NCBI RefSeq assembly: GCF_035270045.1
Contig: NZ_DATFIP010000062.1
Coordinates: 24,528 to 88,527, forward strand
DNA length: 64,000 bases
Source: Salibaculum sp035270045
Lineage (GTDB): Bacteria > Pseudomonadota > Alphaproteobacteria > Rhodobacterales > Rhodobacteraceae
Direction: 5' to 3'
Both the position numbers and the translations under genes were made by a program. Positions 46,578-56,687 of the stretch are shown piece after piece (the stretch's first letter is position 1; each line of letters starts with the position of its first letter). Below the pieces are notes generated by a model. That model was not told the origin of the DNA. It saw nothing but the letters and a program-made list of their open reading frames with translations, and did no database searches.

Positions 46578-46581
<4 letters not shown>
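45973..46581 (+). CDS. YIP1-family membrane protein (second of pair), TTG start
   Basis: A 202-residue protein with five hydrophobic segments. The only start that fits the overlap is TTG 45973, giving a TTGA overlap with the previous stop and GGGGGAAA upstream. The stop overlaps the sufS start (ATGA). EVGWMVLVLAGVGSALLTGLSDLI and MAWLQLFMVLVLAAQVVLLLLAPFLS are membrane-embedded. It resembles the YIP1 domain (Pfam YIP1) and is probably a partner of the preceding gene product. Confidence 0.82.
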
Positions 46582-47801
<1,220 letters not shown>

Positions 47802-47819
47802 GCGGGCCGCGCGGCAGGG

Positions 47820-49310
47820 TCAGTCGGCCGGCCCCATCAGCCGGGCGATCGGGGCAAAGTCATCCGTAAGGGTGAGGGTGTCGGCTGCGGCGATGCCCGC
47901 GACCATGGCGTCGGACAGGGCCGCGAAACGGATCGGATCCGGGCTGCGGGTGCGAAAGCCGGGCAGGGCGGTCCGCTCGGTACCCGCCACCACCACGAAG
48001 ACCATGCGCTGGCCCGGCGCTGGTGCGGCGGCTTCGGTCCAGACCTCGACCACCGGGAAGACCGTTTGCAGGGTCCGCACCACCGCGCCAAGGACCTGCA
48101 ACCGGTCCTCGAAGTCGATCACGTTCATCAGGTAGCTGCCGCCGGGTTCCAGCCGCATGCGGACCAGCTGGTAGAATTCATGCGTGATCAGGTGGGCCGG
48201 CACCGCGATGTCGGTGAAGGCATCGCCAAGGATCACGTCGTAGCGGTCGGGACGATTGGCAAGGGCGACGCGGGCGTCCATGTGCAGGATCTCGGCCGTC
48301 CCGGGATCGAACCAGAAGTCCCGCGCTGCGATCCGGGTCACCTGCGGGTCGATCTCGGCCACCGTGACAGGCCCGCCGTCGCGCTCGGCGATGGCGCGCG
48401 GGATGGAATAGGTGCCGCCCCCGATGTGAAAGCTGGAATAGTCCGGCCGGGTGGCGCGAATCCGGGACAGCCCGTCCAGCATGGCGGCATGGTCGGTGAA
48501 CATGACCTGCGGGGCGTCCCGCGCGCTTGTTCCGTGGACCAGATGATCGAGCACCATCATCCGCGCCGGGCGCGTTGGGTCCGTGGACATGTCCACCGTT
48601 CGGATGCAGAAATAATCGCTTTCCACCTGGCAGGGCGAGGGCGCGGCGACCGCCCAGCCCGCGAGCCCCAGCGCCAGCACCGAGGCCAGTCCGGCCGGGA
48701 CCTGCCGCGCCCTGGCCCAGCCCAGGCAGAGCAGCCCCGAGAACAGGTAGGTGACGGTGACCACCGCCAGCGTCAGGGCCGAGCCCAGCCAGGAAATGAA
48801 CAGGAAGCCCGCCAGCAGGGTTCCCGCGATGGCGCCGATGGCCCCCGCCGCAAAAAGAGCGCCCAGCGCCTTGCCGCTGTCGCGCCCGGTCTGCACGCCG
48901 ATCTGTGCCAGGACCGGCGCGGGCACGCCGGCAAAAAGCGAGGGCAGGAAGAACACCGCACCGCAGAGCACAACGATGGCCCAGACCGGGTGATCGACCC
49001 CTGCCAGCACCGGCCCCGCGATCCAGCGCAGCAGGCTTGCCGCCAGTGCCGTCGTCACCGCGGCCCCGATCAGCGTCCAGCCCGTAGCGCGTAGCGCCTC
49101 GGGCCGCCCGGCGATGCGCCCGCCCCACCAGTGCCCGGCCGAGAAACCCGCAAGCACAACGGCGATGATGGCCGTCCAGGTGTAAAGCGACATGCCCACG
49201 TAGGGTGCCAGCATCCGGCCCGCCACGATCTCGACCACCAGCGAGGCCGCGGACACCACGACCTGTATGGCGACCAGCAGCCATAACGGCATATGTCCCC
49301 CGAATTTCAT
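47820..49310 (-). CDS. Membrane-anchored spermidine-synthase-like protein
   Basis: About 496 residues (start uncertain: ATG 49319, 49310 or 49292). The N-terminal half has six or more hydrophobic helices (LWLLVAIQVVVSAASLVVEIVAGRMLAPYVG onwards, in MFS-like style). The C-terminal half is a spermidine-synthase Rossmann domain with FHIGGGTYSIPRAIAE, TVAEIDPQVTRIA and YDVILGDAFTDIAVPAHLITHEFYQ (read in parts). The DAFTD block replaces the DSTDP of true aminopropyltransferases, so polyamine synthesis is uncertain. Such fusions are common in Proteobacteria, with unknown substrate. Confidence 0.85.
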   Translation of the reverse strand: MKFGGHMPLWLLVAIQVVVSAASLVVEIVAGRMLAPYVGMSLYTWTAIIAVVLAGFSAGHWWGGRIAGRPEALRATGWTLIGAAVTTALAASLLRWIAGPVLAGVDHPVWAIVVLCGAVFFLPSLFAGVPAPVLAQIGVQTGRDSGKALGALFAAGAIGAIAGTLLAGFLFISWLGSALTLAVVTVTYLFSGLLCLGWARARQVPAGLASVLALGLAGWAVAAPSPCQVESDYFCIRTVDMSTDPTRPARMMVLDHLVHGTSARDAPQVMFTDHAAMLDGLSRIRATRPDYSSFHIGGGTYSIPRAIAERDGGPVTVAEIDPQVTRIAARDFWFDPGTAEILHMDARVALANRPDRYDVILGDAFTDIAVPAHLITHEFYQLVRMRLEPGGSYLMNVIDFEDRLQVLGAVVRTLQTVFPVVEVWTEAAAPAPGQRMVFVVVAGTERTALPGFRTRSPDPIRFAALSDAMVAGIAAADTLTLTDDFAPIARLMGPAD

Positions 49311-49533
49311 GGCCGACATTTGTCCCGCGACGCCGGGCAAGGGCAAGCCGAAAGTGGTTGCGCGGGGGATCGTGGCGCGGTATCCGGACATCAACGGACA
49401 TTGGACCGGTCGGAAACAGCGTTTCCCGCCGAAGGCGCTTAGGCGTAGGTGCCAAGGCCGTTTGAAAAGGAAGAATGACCCGTCACCCGGGCAGGCGCGA
49501 CGAGACCTGCAATCAAAGGGGACGGAAGAATGG

Positions 49534-49610
49534 GCGCCCGTAGCTCAGCTGGATAGAGTGTCGGCCTCCGAAGCCGAAGGTCACAGGTTCGAATCCTGTC
49601 GGGCGCGCCA
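49534..49610 (+). tRNA. tRNA-Arg, anticodon CCG
   Basis: A 77-base cloverleaf. The acceptor arm GCGCCCG pairs with CGGGCGC before discriminator G and an encoded CCA. The D arm is TAGCTCAGCTGGATAGAGT, the anticodon stem TCGGC/GCCGA encloses CTCCGAA (anticodon CCG, reads CGG), and the T arm is ACAGG-TTCGAAT-CCTGT. It is a free-standing gene. Confidence 0.97.
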
Positions 49611-49879
49611 CTTCCTTTTTTGGATGCAGTTCATCTGGAACTCTGCACTTTTCTGGCTGTGCCGCGCGTCGCGCCCCGGAGCCGACAGGACATGTCGTGT
49701 CGGCATGGACGCGAATGGTCTGTGCGAATGAACATGGGCAGCGGATGCGCGGCTCCGGCTTGACGACGCGACAGCACCATCCACGGTCCTGACGGCCGGG
49801 CTGCACTGGATCACTTCGAGATCCCCGACTTGCGCCAAGTCCCCATGCGCCGTCAGGTTTTCTTGTCGCGCGGAAATGA
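49611..49879. other. Gene-free stretch after tRNA-Arg
   Basis: A T-rich run (CCTTTTTTGG, 49613-49622) right after the tRNA may end its transcript. The remainder, up to the P-type ATPase stop at 49880, shows no convincing gene, repeat or RNA structure. Confidence 0.5.
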
Positions 49880-52609
49880 TCAATCCTCCGGGTTCGACCC
49901 GGTGCCCGCGTTCCCGCGGGGCGGGTCGGGCCGCAGGGCCAGCCGCATCCGCTTTTCCGTTTCCACCAGCCCCAGGAACACGACGCCGGCCCCCACGATC
50001 AGCATCCCGTCGGCCAGGGGCACGGCCCGGGTGCCGAAGACCCCTTGCAGCGGCGGCAGGTAGGTGATGGCGAATTGCGCGGCAATGATGATCAGAACGC
50101 AGCTCCAGATCACGGGCGTGCCCCTGGCCGCCGACCAGGTCAGAGCGGTGCCATGCAGCTGGCGAATGAAGAACAGGTAGAAGACCTCCAGCACCACCAG
50201 CATGTTGAGCGCCATGGTCTGGGCCAGGGCGAGAGAATGCCCTTTTTCGAGGGCGTGACTGTAAATGCCGAAGACCGCAACAAGAAAAAACCCCGAGACC
50301 AATACCACCTGCCAGACCATGGCCCCGGTCATCAACGGTGCGCCCCGTGGCCGTGGCGGGCGGCGCATGGTGCCCGGCTCCGGGGGCTCGAAGGCAAGCG
50401 CGAGGCCCAGCGTGCCGGCGGTGATCAGGTTGATCCACAGGATCTGCACCGCGGTGACGGGCAGCGCCATTCCCAGCAGCAGGGCAAGGATGATCGTCGC
50501 CGCCTCGCCGAAACTGGTGGGCAAGGTCCAGCCGATGACCTTGCGGATGTTGTCGTAGACCGTGCGGCCCTCGCGCACCGCCGCGGCGATCGAGGCGAAA
50601 TTGTCGTCGGCCAGCACCAGGTCCGCCGCTTCCTTAGCGGCGGCGCTGCCCTTGAGGCCCATGGCGATCCCGGCGTCGGCGCGCTTGAGGGCCGGCGCGT
50701 CGTTTACCCCGTCGCCGGTCATGGCCACGGTCAGCCCGCGCGATTGCAGCGCCGCGACCAGGCGCAGCTTGTGCGCCGGCGAGGTGCGCGCGAAGATGTC
50801 GGTGCGCGCGGCCGCCGCGACCAGCGCCGTATCGTCCATGGCCTCGATGTCGGCGCCTGTCAGCACCTCGTCGCGGTTGGTCAGACCGATCCGCGCGGCG
50901 ATGGCGCGGGCAGTGGCGGCATGGTCTCCGGTGATCATCTTCACGCGGATTCCGGCCGTGTGGCAGTCGGCGACAGCGGCGATGGCTTCGTCGCGGGGCG
51001 GGTCGATCAGCCCCACGAGGCCAACCATTGTCAACCTGCCGGGCAGGTCGTCGGGGTCGAGCGCGCGGCCCGCGTCGGGGGTCACTCGGCTGGCCAAGGC
51101 GATCACCCGCTGGCCTTGGTGGGCCAGTTCCTCGAGCCGCTGGTGCCAGTGGTCGGGGTCGAGCGCCTCGGTGCCGCCGTTGCCGGCGCGCTGGTCGGCG
51201 CAAAGCGCCAGCACCGCCTCGGGGGCGCCCTTGACGTAGATATGCGCGGCGCCGTCCGGGTCGCGTTCCAGAACGGCCATGTAGCGGTGCGCCGCGTCAA
51301 AGGGGATCGCGTCAAGGCGCCTCCAGTCGCCGAAGGGCCGGGCACCCGCGCCGGTGATCTTGCCTGCCAGAGCCAGCAGCGCGCCTTCCATCGGGTCGCC
51401 GGTGACGTGCCAGCCGCCCTCATCCGCCCGCAGCACCGCGTCGTTGCACAGCCCGGCCGCCCGCGCCACCTCGATCAGCCGGTCGGGCTGGACCGGGCCG
51501 CCATTGTGCAGCGCGCCCTCGGGGGCGTAGCCCGCGCCCTCGACCGTGACCGCGCCATCGGCGGTGACGACAGCGGCCGCCATCATCTCGTTGCGGGTCA
51601 GGGTGCCGGTCTTGTCCGTGCAGATCACCGAGACCGCGCCCAGCGTCTCGATCGCGGGCAGGCGGCGAACAATGGCGTTGCGCCGGGCCATGGCCCGAAC
51701 GCCCACGGCCAGCGTGATGGTCAATACTGCCGGGAGCCCTTCGGGAATCGCGGCCACCGACAGGCCGACCACCGCCATGAAGAGATCGGCAAAGCCCATC
51801 GTTGCGGTGAGATATCCCCAGGCCAGCAGGCTGGCGGCGACCAGCAGGATGAAAACCGTCAACCAGCGGGCGAAGCTGTCCATCTGCGCCAGAAGGGGTG
51901 TGGTGAGGGTTTCGACCCGATCCAGAAGGCCGCTGATCTGCCCGATCTGCGTGCGGGTTCCCGTCGCGCCGACCACTCCGCGGCCGGTTCCGGCGGTGAC
52001 CAGCGTGCCCGAGAAGAGCATCCCGGCCCGATCGCCCAGGGCGGCCTCGGGCGCGACCGCCGCGGTGGTCTTCTCCACGGGAACAGATTCGCCGGTCAGG
52101 ATCGCCTCCTGCGCCGACAGGCCCCGCGTCTGGATCAGGCGCAGGTCCGCGGGCACCCGGTCGCCTGCGTTCACCAGCACGATATCGCCGGGCACCACGG
52201 CCTCGGCATCCAGGCTTGTTCGTTGGCCGCCGCGCAGCACCGTGGCGCCCGGGGCCAGCATGGCACGGATCGCGTCCATGGCCTGTTCGGCGCGGCCTTC
52301 CTGGATGAAGCCGATCACGGCGTTGACCAGCACCACGGCCAGGATCACCCCGGTATCGACCCAGTGCCCCAGCGCCGCCGTCACCGCAGCCGCCCCGATG
52401 AGCACGTAAATCAGGACGTTGTGGAACTGCGACAGAAACCTGTACAGGGGGCCGTGGCGGGGCGCCTCTGGCAGGCGGTTGGGCCCGTGCTTTGTCAATC
52501 GGCGGGCGGCCTCGTCCGGGTCCAGGCCTGCTGCGGATGTCTCCAGCGCGGCCAGGGCCGCCTCGGGGGGCAGGGTGTGAATCTGTTCTGCGTCGCTCGG
52601 CGCTGTCAT
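49880..52609 (-). CDS. P-type cation-transporting ATPase (P2-like)
   Basis: A 909-residue ion pump. The actuator has TGES (172-175), helix M4 has PEGL (289-292), the phosphorylated aspartate is Asp332 in ICTDKTGTLT, and the hinge is MTGDGVNDAPALKRADAGIAMG. An N-terminal cation-ATPase domain (residues about 8-75) is present. These fit the Ca2+/Na+-type P2 group. In helix M6 the usual NLxTDGLPA Asp is replaced: NLITAGTLGLALAFEPPE. Ion specificity is therefore open. It lies 93 bp downstream of the CNNM/HlyC gene on the same strand. Confidence 0.93.
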   Translation of the reverse strand: MTAPSDAEQIHTLPPEAALAALETSAAGLDPDEAARRLTKHGPNRLPEAPRHGPLYRFLSQFHNVLIYVLIGAAAVTAALGHWVDTGVILAVVLVNAVIGFIQEGRAEQAMDAIRAMLAPGATVLRGGQRTSLDAEAVVPGDIVLVNAGDRVPADLRLIQTRGLSAQEAILTGESVPVEKTTAAVAPEAALGDRAGMLFSGTLVTAGTGRGVVGATGTRTQIGQISGLLDRVETLTTPLLAQMDSFARWLTVFILLVAASLLAWGYLTATMGFADLFMAVVGLSVAAIPEGLPAVLTITLAVGVRAMARRNAIVRRLPAIETLGAVSVICTDKTGTLTRNEMMAAAVVTADGAVTVEGAGYAPEGALHNGGPVQPDRLIEVARAAGLCNDAVLRADEGGWHVTGDPMEGALLALAGKITGAGARPFGDWRRLDAIPFDAAHRYMAVLERDPDGAAHIYVKGAPEAVLALCADQRAGNGGTEALDPDHWHQRLEELAHQGQRVIALASRVTPDAGRALDPDDLPGRLTMVGLVGLIDPPRDEAIAAVADCHTAGIRVKMITGDHAATARAIAARIGLTNRDEVLTGADIEAMDDTALVAAAARTDIFARTSPAHKLRLVAALQSRGLTVAMTGDGVNDAPALKRADAGIAMGLKGSAAAKEAADLVLADDNFASIAAAVREGRTVYDNIRKVIGWTLPTSFGEAATIILALLLGMALPVTAVQILWINLITAGTLGLALAFEPPEPGTMRRPPRPRGAPLMTGAMVWQVVLVSGFFLVAVFGIYSHALEKGHSLALAQTMALNMLVVLEVFYLFFIRQLHGTALTWSAARGTPVIWSCVLIIIAAQFAITYLPPLQGVFGTRAVPLADGMLIVGAGVVFLGLVETEKRMRLALRPDPPRGNAGTGSNPED

Positions 52610-52702
52610 TTGTGCCCTGTTCCGCCTCTCGTGCCTGCCGGGCCTGATTGCCCTGGGTCCGGTTCGGTATAAGGAGTCGTCCCGGCGACCGGATGATCCG
52701 GA

Positions 52703-53974
52703 TCAACCGGTGGGCGTGACCAAGATCTTGTCGATGCGCCGCCCGTCCATGTCCATGATCTCGATCCGCCAGGCACCGATTTCGATGACCTGACCCTCGG
52801 CGGGCAGGTCGCCCGACTGCGCCAGCACCAGCCCGGCCACGGTATCGTAGTCCGTCGCAGGCGCAAGGGTCAGACCCAGCCGATCGCGGAACTCGTCGGC
52901 GGGCATGGCGCCCGAAACGACCAGCGATCCGTCTGCGCGGCGCATCATCGGGGTCGGTGCGGTCTCTGTTTCGTCGAAGCCGCCCGCGATGGCGCCCAGC
53001 AGATCCATGGCCGTGACGATACCCTTGAAACGGCCGTGCTCGTCATAGACCAGCAGCATGTGGCCGGGTGACTGTCGCAACTGCTCGACCACCTTCAGGG
53101 CGGGCAGGGATTCGGGTATCACGGGGGCGGGCCGGACCAGTGCCTCGGCGTCGAAATCGCCGGCGGGCGCGGCGAGGACGTCGCGACTGTGCAGCAGGCC
53201 GATGATCTCGTCCGGGCCGCCGCTGCGCAGGGGCAGGCGGGAATGGCCCGAGTCGCTGAACCGCGCCAGGGTCGCCGACAGGCTTTCGCCCGACTCGGCG
53301 ATCTCCACGTCCGGGCGCGGTGTCATCAAAGCGCGCGCGCGCCGATCCGAAAAGCGCATGACGCCGCCGATCAGGTCTTTCTCGGCACGGTGGATGACCC
53401 CGGCGCCCGCGGCCTCGGACAACATGTAGTGGATATCCTCGTCGCTGATCGCGGTCTCCTGGCGGTCGGATTGCCCCAGCAGGCGCAGGACGAGACGCCC
53501 GGAGCTGTCCAGTACCCAGACCACCGGTGCCGCGATGCGGGACAGGATCAGCATGGCCGGGGCGACGCGGACGGCCACCTTTTCGGGCGCGGCCAGGGCA
53601 ATCTGCTTGGGCACCAGTTCGCCGATGACAAGCGACAGGTAAGTGATGATGATGACCACCAGGCCGACGCCCAGTTCGTCCGCGAACTGCGCGGGCACGC
53701 CCAGGCGGGGCAGGACGTCGGCCAGGCGAACGCCGATGGTGGCGCCCGAGACGGCCCCGGCCAGCACCCCGACGAGGGTGATCCCCACTTGCACGGTGGA
53801 CAGGAACCGGCCTCGGTCCTCGGCCAGGCGCAGGGCGATGCGGGCGCCGCGCTGACCGCGGGCCGCGTCGGCCTCGAGCCGGGCGCGGCGTGCGGCCACC
53901 ACGGCCAGTTCCGACATGGCGAGCAACCCGTTCAGGCAGACCAGGCAAAGCACGAGCAGAAGATTGAGGAACAT
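52703..53974 (-). CDS. CNNM/HlyC-type membrane protein with CBS domains
   Basis: A 423-residue protein. An N-terminal DUF21 membrane domain (helices from residue 1 to about 150) is followed by two CBS domains (MTPRPDVEIAESGESLSATLARF, LLVYDEHGRFKGIVTAMDLLGAI) and a CorC/HlyC C-terminal domain ending IEIGAWRIEIMDMDGRRIDKILV. Family members are linked to Mg2+/Co2+ efflux or homeostasis, though many are annotated as hemolysins. It is upstream of the P-type ATPase, so both may concern divalent cations. Confidence 0.93.
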   Translation of the reverse strand: MFLNLLLVLCLVCLNGLLAMSELAVVAARRARLEADAARGQRGARIALRLAEDRGRFLSTVQVGITLVGVLAGAVSGATIGVRLADVLPRLGVPAQFADELGVGLVVIIITYLSLVIGELVPKQIALAAPEKVAVRVAPAMLILSRIAAPVVWVLDSSGRLVLRLLGQSDRQETAISDEDIHYMLSEAAGAGVIHRAEKDLIGGVMRFSDRRARALMTPRPDVEIAESGESLSATLARFSDSGHSRLPLRSGGPDEIIGLLHSRDVLAAPAGDFDAEALVRPAPVIPESLPALKVVEQLRQSPGHMLLVYDEHGRFKGIVTAMDLLGAIAGGFDETETAPTPMMRRADGSLVVSGAMPADEFRDRLGLTLAPATDYDTVAGLVLAQSGDLPAEGQVIEIGAWRIEIMDMDGRRIDKILVTPTG

Positions 53975-54123
53975 GGCGGCACCGACGGTTCACGGGCGTC
54001 CTGATAACCCGTTGCAGCCCGGTCTCAAAGCCCCTTGTGGCAAGGGCGCGTCGCGGTCCGAAGAAAAACCCGGGTCGCGGCGCGCCCCGGGTCCGTTCTC
54101 TTGCGCCCGTCCTGGCGCGCGCG

Positions 54124-54693
54124 TCAGCGGCCCCAGTCGCGCACCGGGCCGCAGTCCATGTGCACGAAGTTGGAACCCGTGTAGCGCCCCACGCCTCCGG
54201 CGCGGCAGGCAATGGCGGCCTGCGCCATCTGCCTGACCGAACGACTCTGCAGCCGAAGGTCGGCGGCCTGGGCTTTCATGTGAAGGGAATTGCGCGCCAC
54301 GCCCGAGGATCGGCGCCGCAGCATGGCATTGGTCTGCGGCGAACGGTAGCCCGACAGCAACAGGTAGGGCTCGCTCGCCTCCATGAGGTTGTGAGAGGCC
54401 GCCATGATGTCGATCGTGCGGGTATCGACGTTCTTGGTCTGGTCGGTACGCCAATCGCGCATGAACAGATTGATCTCGCGCAGGGCCTCGCCGATGTACT
54501 CGCCCTCGATCCAGTAGATGGTGTCGATGCGTTCCCCGGTGCGTCCGCTGTACATCCGGATCCGCCGGATGTCGCCGCCGCCGCGCAGGAAACCGGCCGC
54601 ATTGGAAAAGGTCGGCGCTGCAGAGATCGTGGTGGCCGCAAAGGCCCCCAGCAGGCCGCGCCGCGTTATGCCCGAAGAGCTGTTCATGGTCAT
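54124..54693 (-). CDS. Tat-exported DUF882/peptidase M15-like protein
   Basis: A 189-residue protein. A twin-arginine signal is seen at the N-terminus (TRRGLLGAFAATTISAAPTFSNAA). The mature part has the metallopeptidase-like blocks SGYRSPQTNAMLRR, SLHMKAQAADLRL (His and Asp) and FVHMDCGPVRDW (His), the expected zinc ligands of the DUF882/MepK-like murein endopeptidase family. It is divergent from the L,D-transpeptidase gene across a 350-bp gap. Both may act on peptidoglycan cross-links, MepK-like enzymes cutting the 3-3 bonds that L,D-transpeptidases make. Confidence 0.9.
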   Translation of the reverse strand: MTMNSSSGITRRGLLGAFAATTISAAPTFSNAAGFLRGGGDIRRIRMYSGRTGERIDTIYWIEGEYIGEALREINLFMRDWRTDQTKNVDTRTIDIMAASHNLMEASEPYLLLSGYRSPQTNAMLRRRSSGVARNSLHMKAQAADLRLQSRSVRQMAQAAIACRAGGVGRYTGSNFVHMDCGPVRDWGR

Positions 54694-55043
54694 GGTGTGA
54701 GCGCCTGTCCCGTCGCTTTTGTCTTCGCTCGCCCTCTGGCGACATTAACTTGTCGTCTCATCGCTGGCTGCACAGGGTCTATGCCACAAATCGATTCGCG
54801 GACCAACCCCCGAGGTCTCGAAGGTGCGTGGCAAGGTGAAAATCGGCAGGATTTTGCGCAAAAGGTCGGAATTCCTCGACTTGTGACATTCCGGCCGCGC
54901 TGCCGCACGGCCTGCGCAGACAGGCAACACCCGGCCCGGCTGTTGCCTGCTTTCGCGATTGTGAATGGACAGATCATCCTTGCGGGGTGAACACTCTGAT
55001 TTCGATCAAGTTTTGTATTTTTCGCCAGGGGACGTCCGAAGCA
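54694..55043. other. 350-bp divergent intergenic region
   Basis: It separates the Tat-exported endopeptidase-like gene and the L,D-transpeptidase gene, so it must hold two promoters. The only structured element I see is the long inverted repeat at 54921-54949. No open reading frame in it looks like a gene. Confidence 0.6.
54921..54949. repeat. Inverted repeat CAGGCAACA-N11-TGTTGCCTG
   Basis: Perfect 9-bp arms around a GC-rich 11-bp spacer that is itself nearly symmetric (CCGG...CCGG). It lies about 95 bp before the L,D-transpeptidase start. There is no T-tract on either strand, so an operator is more likely than a terminator. Confidence 0.6.
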
Positions 55044-56657
55044 ATGCCAATGTCGCTCAGAATCGTTAACCAATTCTCGCTCGCGGTGGTGATCTGCGCG
55101 GGACTGCTGGCCTCGGCTCTGCCGGCCCCGGCCGCGGCGCAGGTGACGGCCTTCCGCCAGGCGGTCGCCGAAAGTGCGGCCCGCAACGAGGTGCTGGCAG
55201 AATTCTATCGTGACCGCGGCTTCGAGGGCATATGGACCGGCACGACCGGGCGCGACCGCGACCGGCGCAATGCCTTTCTCGGGGCGCTGGCCGACGCGGG
55301 CGACCACGGCCTGCCAATGGCCGACTATGACCCCGACCGGGTCATGGCGCGGCTGCGCGCCGCCGAGACCCCGACCGAAAAAGGCGCGACCGAGGTCTAC
55401 CTTAGCGAGCTGTTTCTGCAATATGCCCGGGACATCCAGACCGGGCTGCTGCGGCCCGGTGCCGTTGTGCCCGCGATCAAGCGCGAAGTGCCCGTTCGTG
55501 ACCGCCTTGCCCTGATCCGCGGCTTCGCAAAGTCGAGCCCGGCCGGCTTTCTGACCGCGCTGCCGCCGCAATCGCCCGAATACGCCCGGCTGCTGCGCGA
55601 GAAGATGCGTCTGGAGCGACTGCTGGCGAATGGCGGCTGGGGGGCGCTGGTGCCCGGCGGGCGGCTCGAGACGGGCGACAGCGGCGCCGCGGTGGTGGCC
55701 CTGCGCGACCGGCTGGTGCGCATGGGCTACATGGACCGGTCGGCCACGCAGGTCTACGACGCGACCATCCAGGCGGGCGTCCAGCGGTTTCAGCAGGCGC
55801 ATGGCCTTACCCCCGACGGGATCGTGGGCGAGGGCACGCTGAGCGCGATCAATACCCCCGCCCAGGCCCGGCTGCAAAGCGTGGTCGTGTCGATGGAACG
55901 GGAACGCTGGATGAACCGACCGCGCGGCGAGCGGCACGTCTGGGTGAACCTGGCCGATTTTCACGCCATCATCATGGATAACGACGTGCCGACCTTCGTC
56001 ACCCGTTCTGTCATCGGTGCGCGATCCAGCGATCGGCAGAGCCCCGAGTTCTCGGATGTCATGGAATTCATGGTGATCAATCCCAGCTGGTATGTGCCAC
56101 GCTCGATCGTCACCAAGGAATACCTGCCGATGCTGCAGCGCAATCCGAATGCGGTCAGCCATATCGAGATCACCGACAGCCAGGGCCGCAGGATCAACCG
56201 CGGGGCCGTGGACTTCAGCCAGTTCAACCGGCGCACCTTCCCCTTCTCCATGCGTCAGCCCCCCAGCCGGGGCAACGCGCTGGGGCTGGTCAAGTTCATG
56301 TTCCCCAACCGTTACAACATCTACCTGCACGACACGCCGCAAAAGAGCCTTTTCAGCCGCCAGACCCGGACCTTCAGCCATGGTTGCATTCGCCTGAACG
56401 ATCCCTTCGAATTCGCCTATACCCTGCTGGCGCCGCAGACGAGTGACCCAGAGGGGTTCTTTCACAGCCGCCTCGACACGGGCCGCGAGACCCGCGTCGA
56501 CCTGGAACAGCCCGTACCGGTGCACATCGTCTATCGCACGGCTTTCACCCACACGACCGGGCAGTTGAACTTCCGCGAGGATATCTACGGACGCGACGTC
56601 GCGATCTGGCGCGCGCTGGCCGACGAGGGGGTGGCGATCCGCGCCCTTGGCGGCTAA
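55044..56657 (+). CDS. L,D-transpeptidase (YcbB/LdtD-like)
   Basis: A 537-residue exported enzyme. A signal peptide covers residues about 8-35 (NQFSLAVVICAGLLASALPAPAAAQ). A peptidoglycan-binding-like domain (GDSGAAVVALRDRLVRMGY...GIVGEGTLSAIN) precedes a YkuD catalytic domain with FSHGCIRLN, catalytic Cys448. It forms 3-3 cross-links in peptidoglycan. ATG 55044 is chosen for AGGGGA upstream; ATG 55050 and GTG 54987 are alternatives. It is followed by lpxD 30 bp downstream. Confidence 0.94.
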   Translation: MPMSLRIVNQFSLAVVICAGLLASALPAPAAAQVTAFRQAVAESAARNEVLAEFYRDRGFEGIWTGTTGRDRDRRNAFLGALADAGDHGLPMADYDPDRVMARLRAAETPTEKGATEVYLSELFLQYARDIQTGLLRPGAVVPAIKREVPVRDRLALIRGFAKSSPAGFLTALPPQSPEYARLLREKMRLERLLANGGWGALVPGGRLETGDSGAAVVALRDRLVRMGYMDRSATQVYDATIQAGVQRFQQAHGLTPDGIVGEGTLSAINTPAQARLQSVVVSMERERWMNRPRGERHVWVNLADFHAIIMDNDVPTFVTRSVIGARSSDRQSPEFSDVMEFMVINPSWYVPRSIVTKEYLPMLQRNPNAVSHIEITDSQGRRINRGAVDFSQFNRRTFPFSMRQPPSRGNALGLVKFMFPNRYNIYLHDTPQKSLFSRQTRTFSHGCIRLNDPFEFAYTLLAPQTSDPEGFFHSRLDTGRETRVDLEQPVPVHIVYRTAFTHTTGQLNFREDIYGRDVAIWRALADEGVAIRALGG

Positions 56658-56687
56658 GGCTGACCCCCTGAGACGAAGGGAAGGGTC

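Noticed and set aside
50045..52672. An 875-residue open frame on the plus strand
   Set aside because: It is antisense to the P-type ATPase, which has all catalytic motifs. The antisense product is rich in Arg, Gly, His and Gln with no recognisable fold, as expected from GC-rich third positions.
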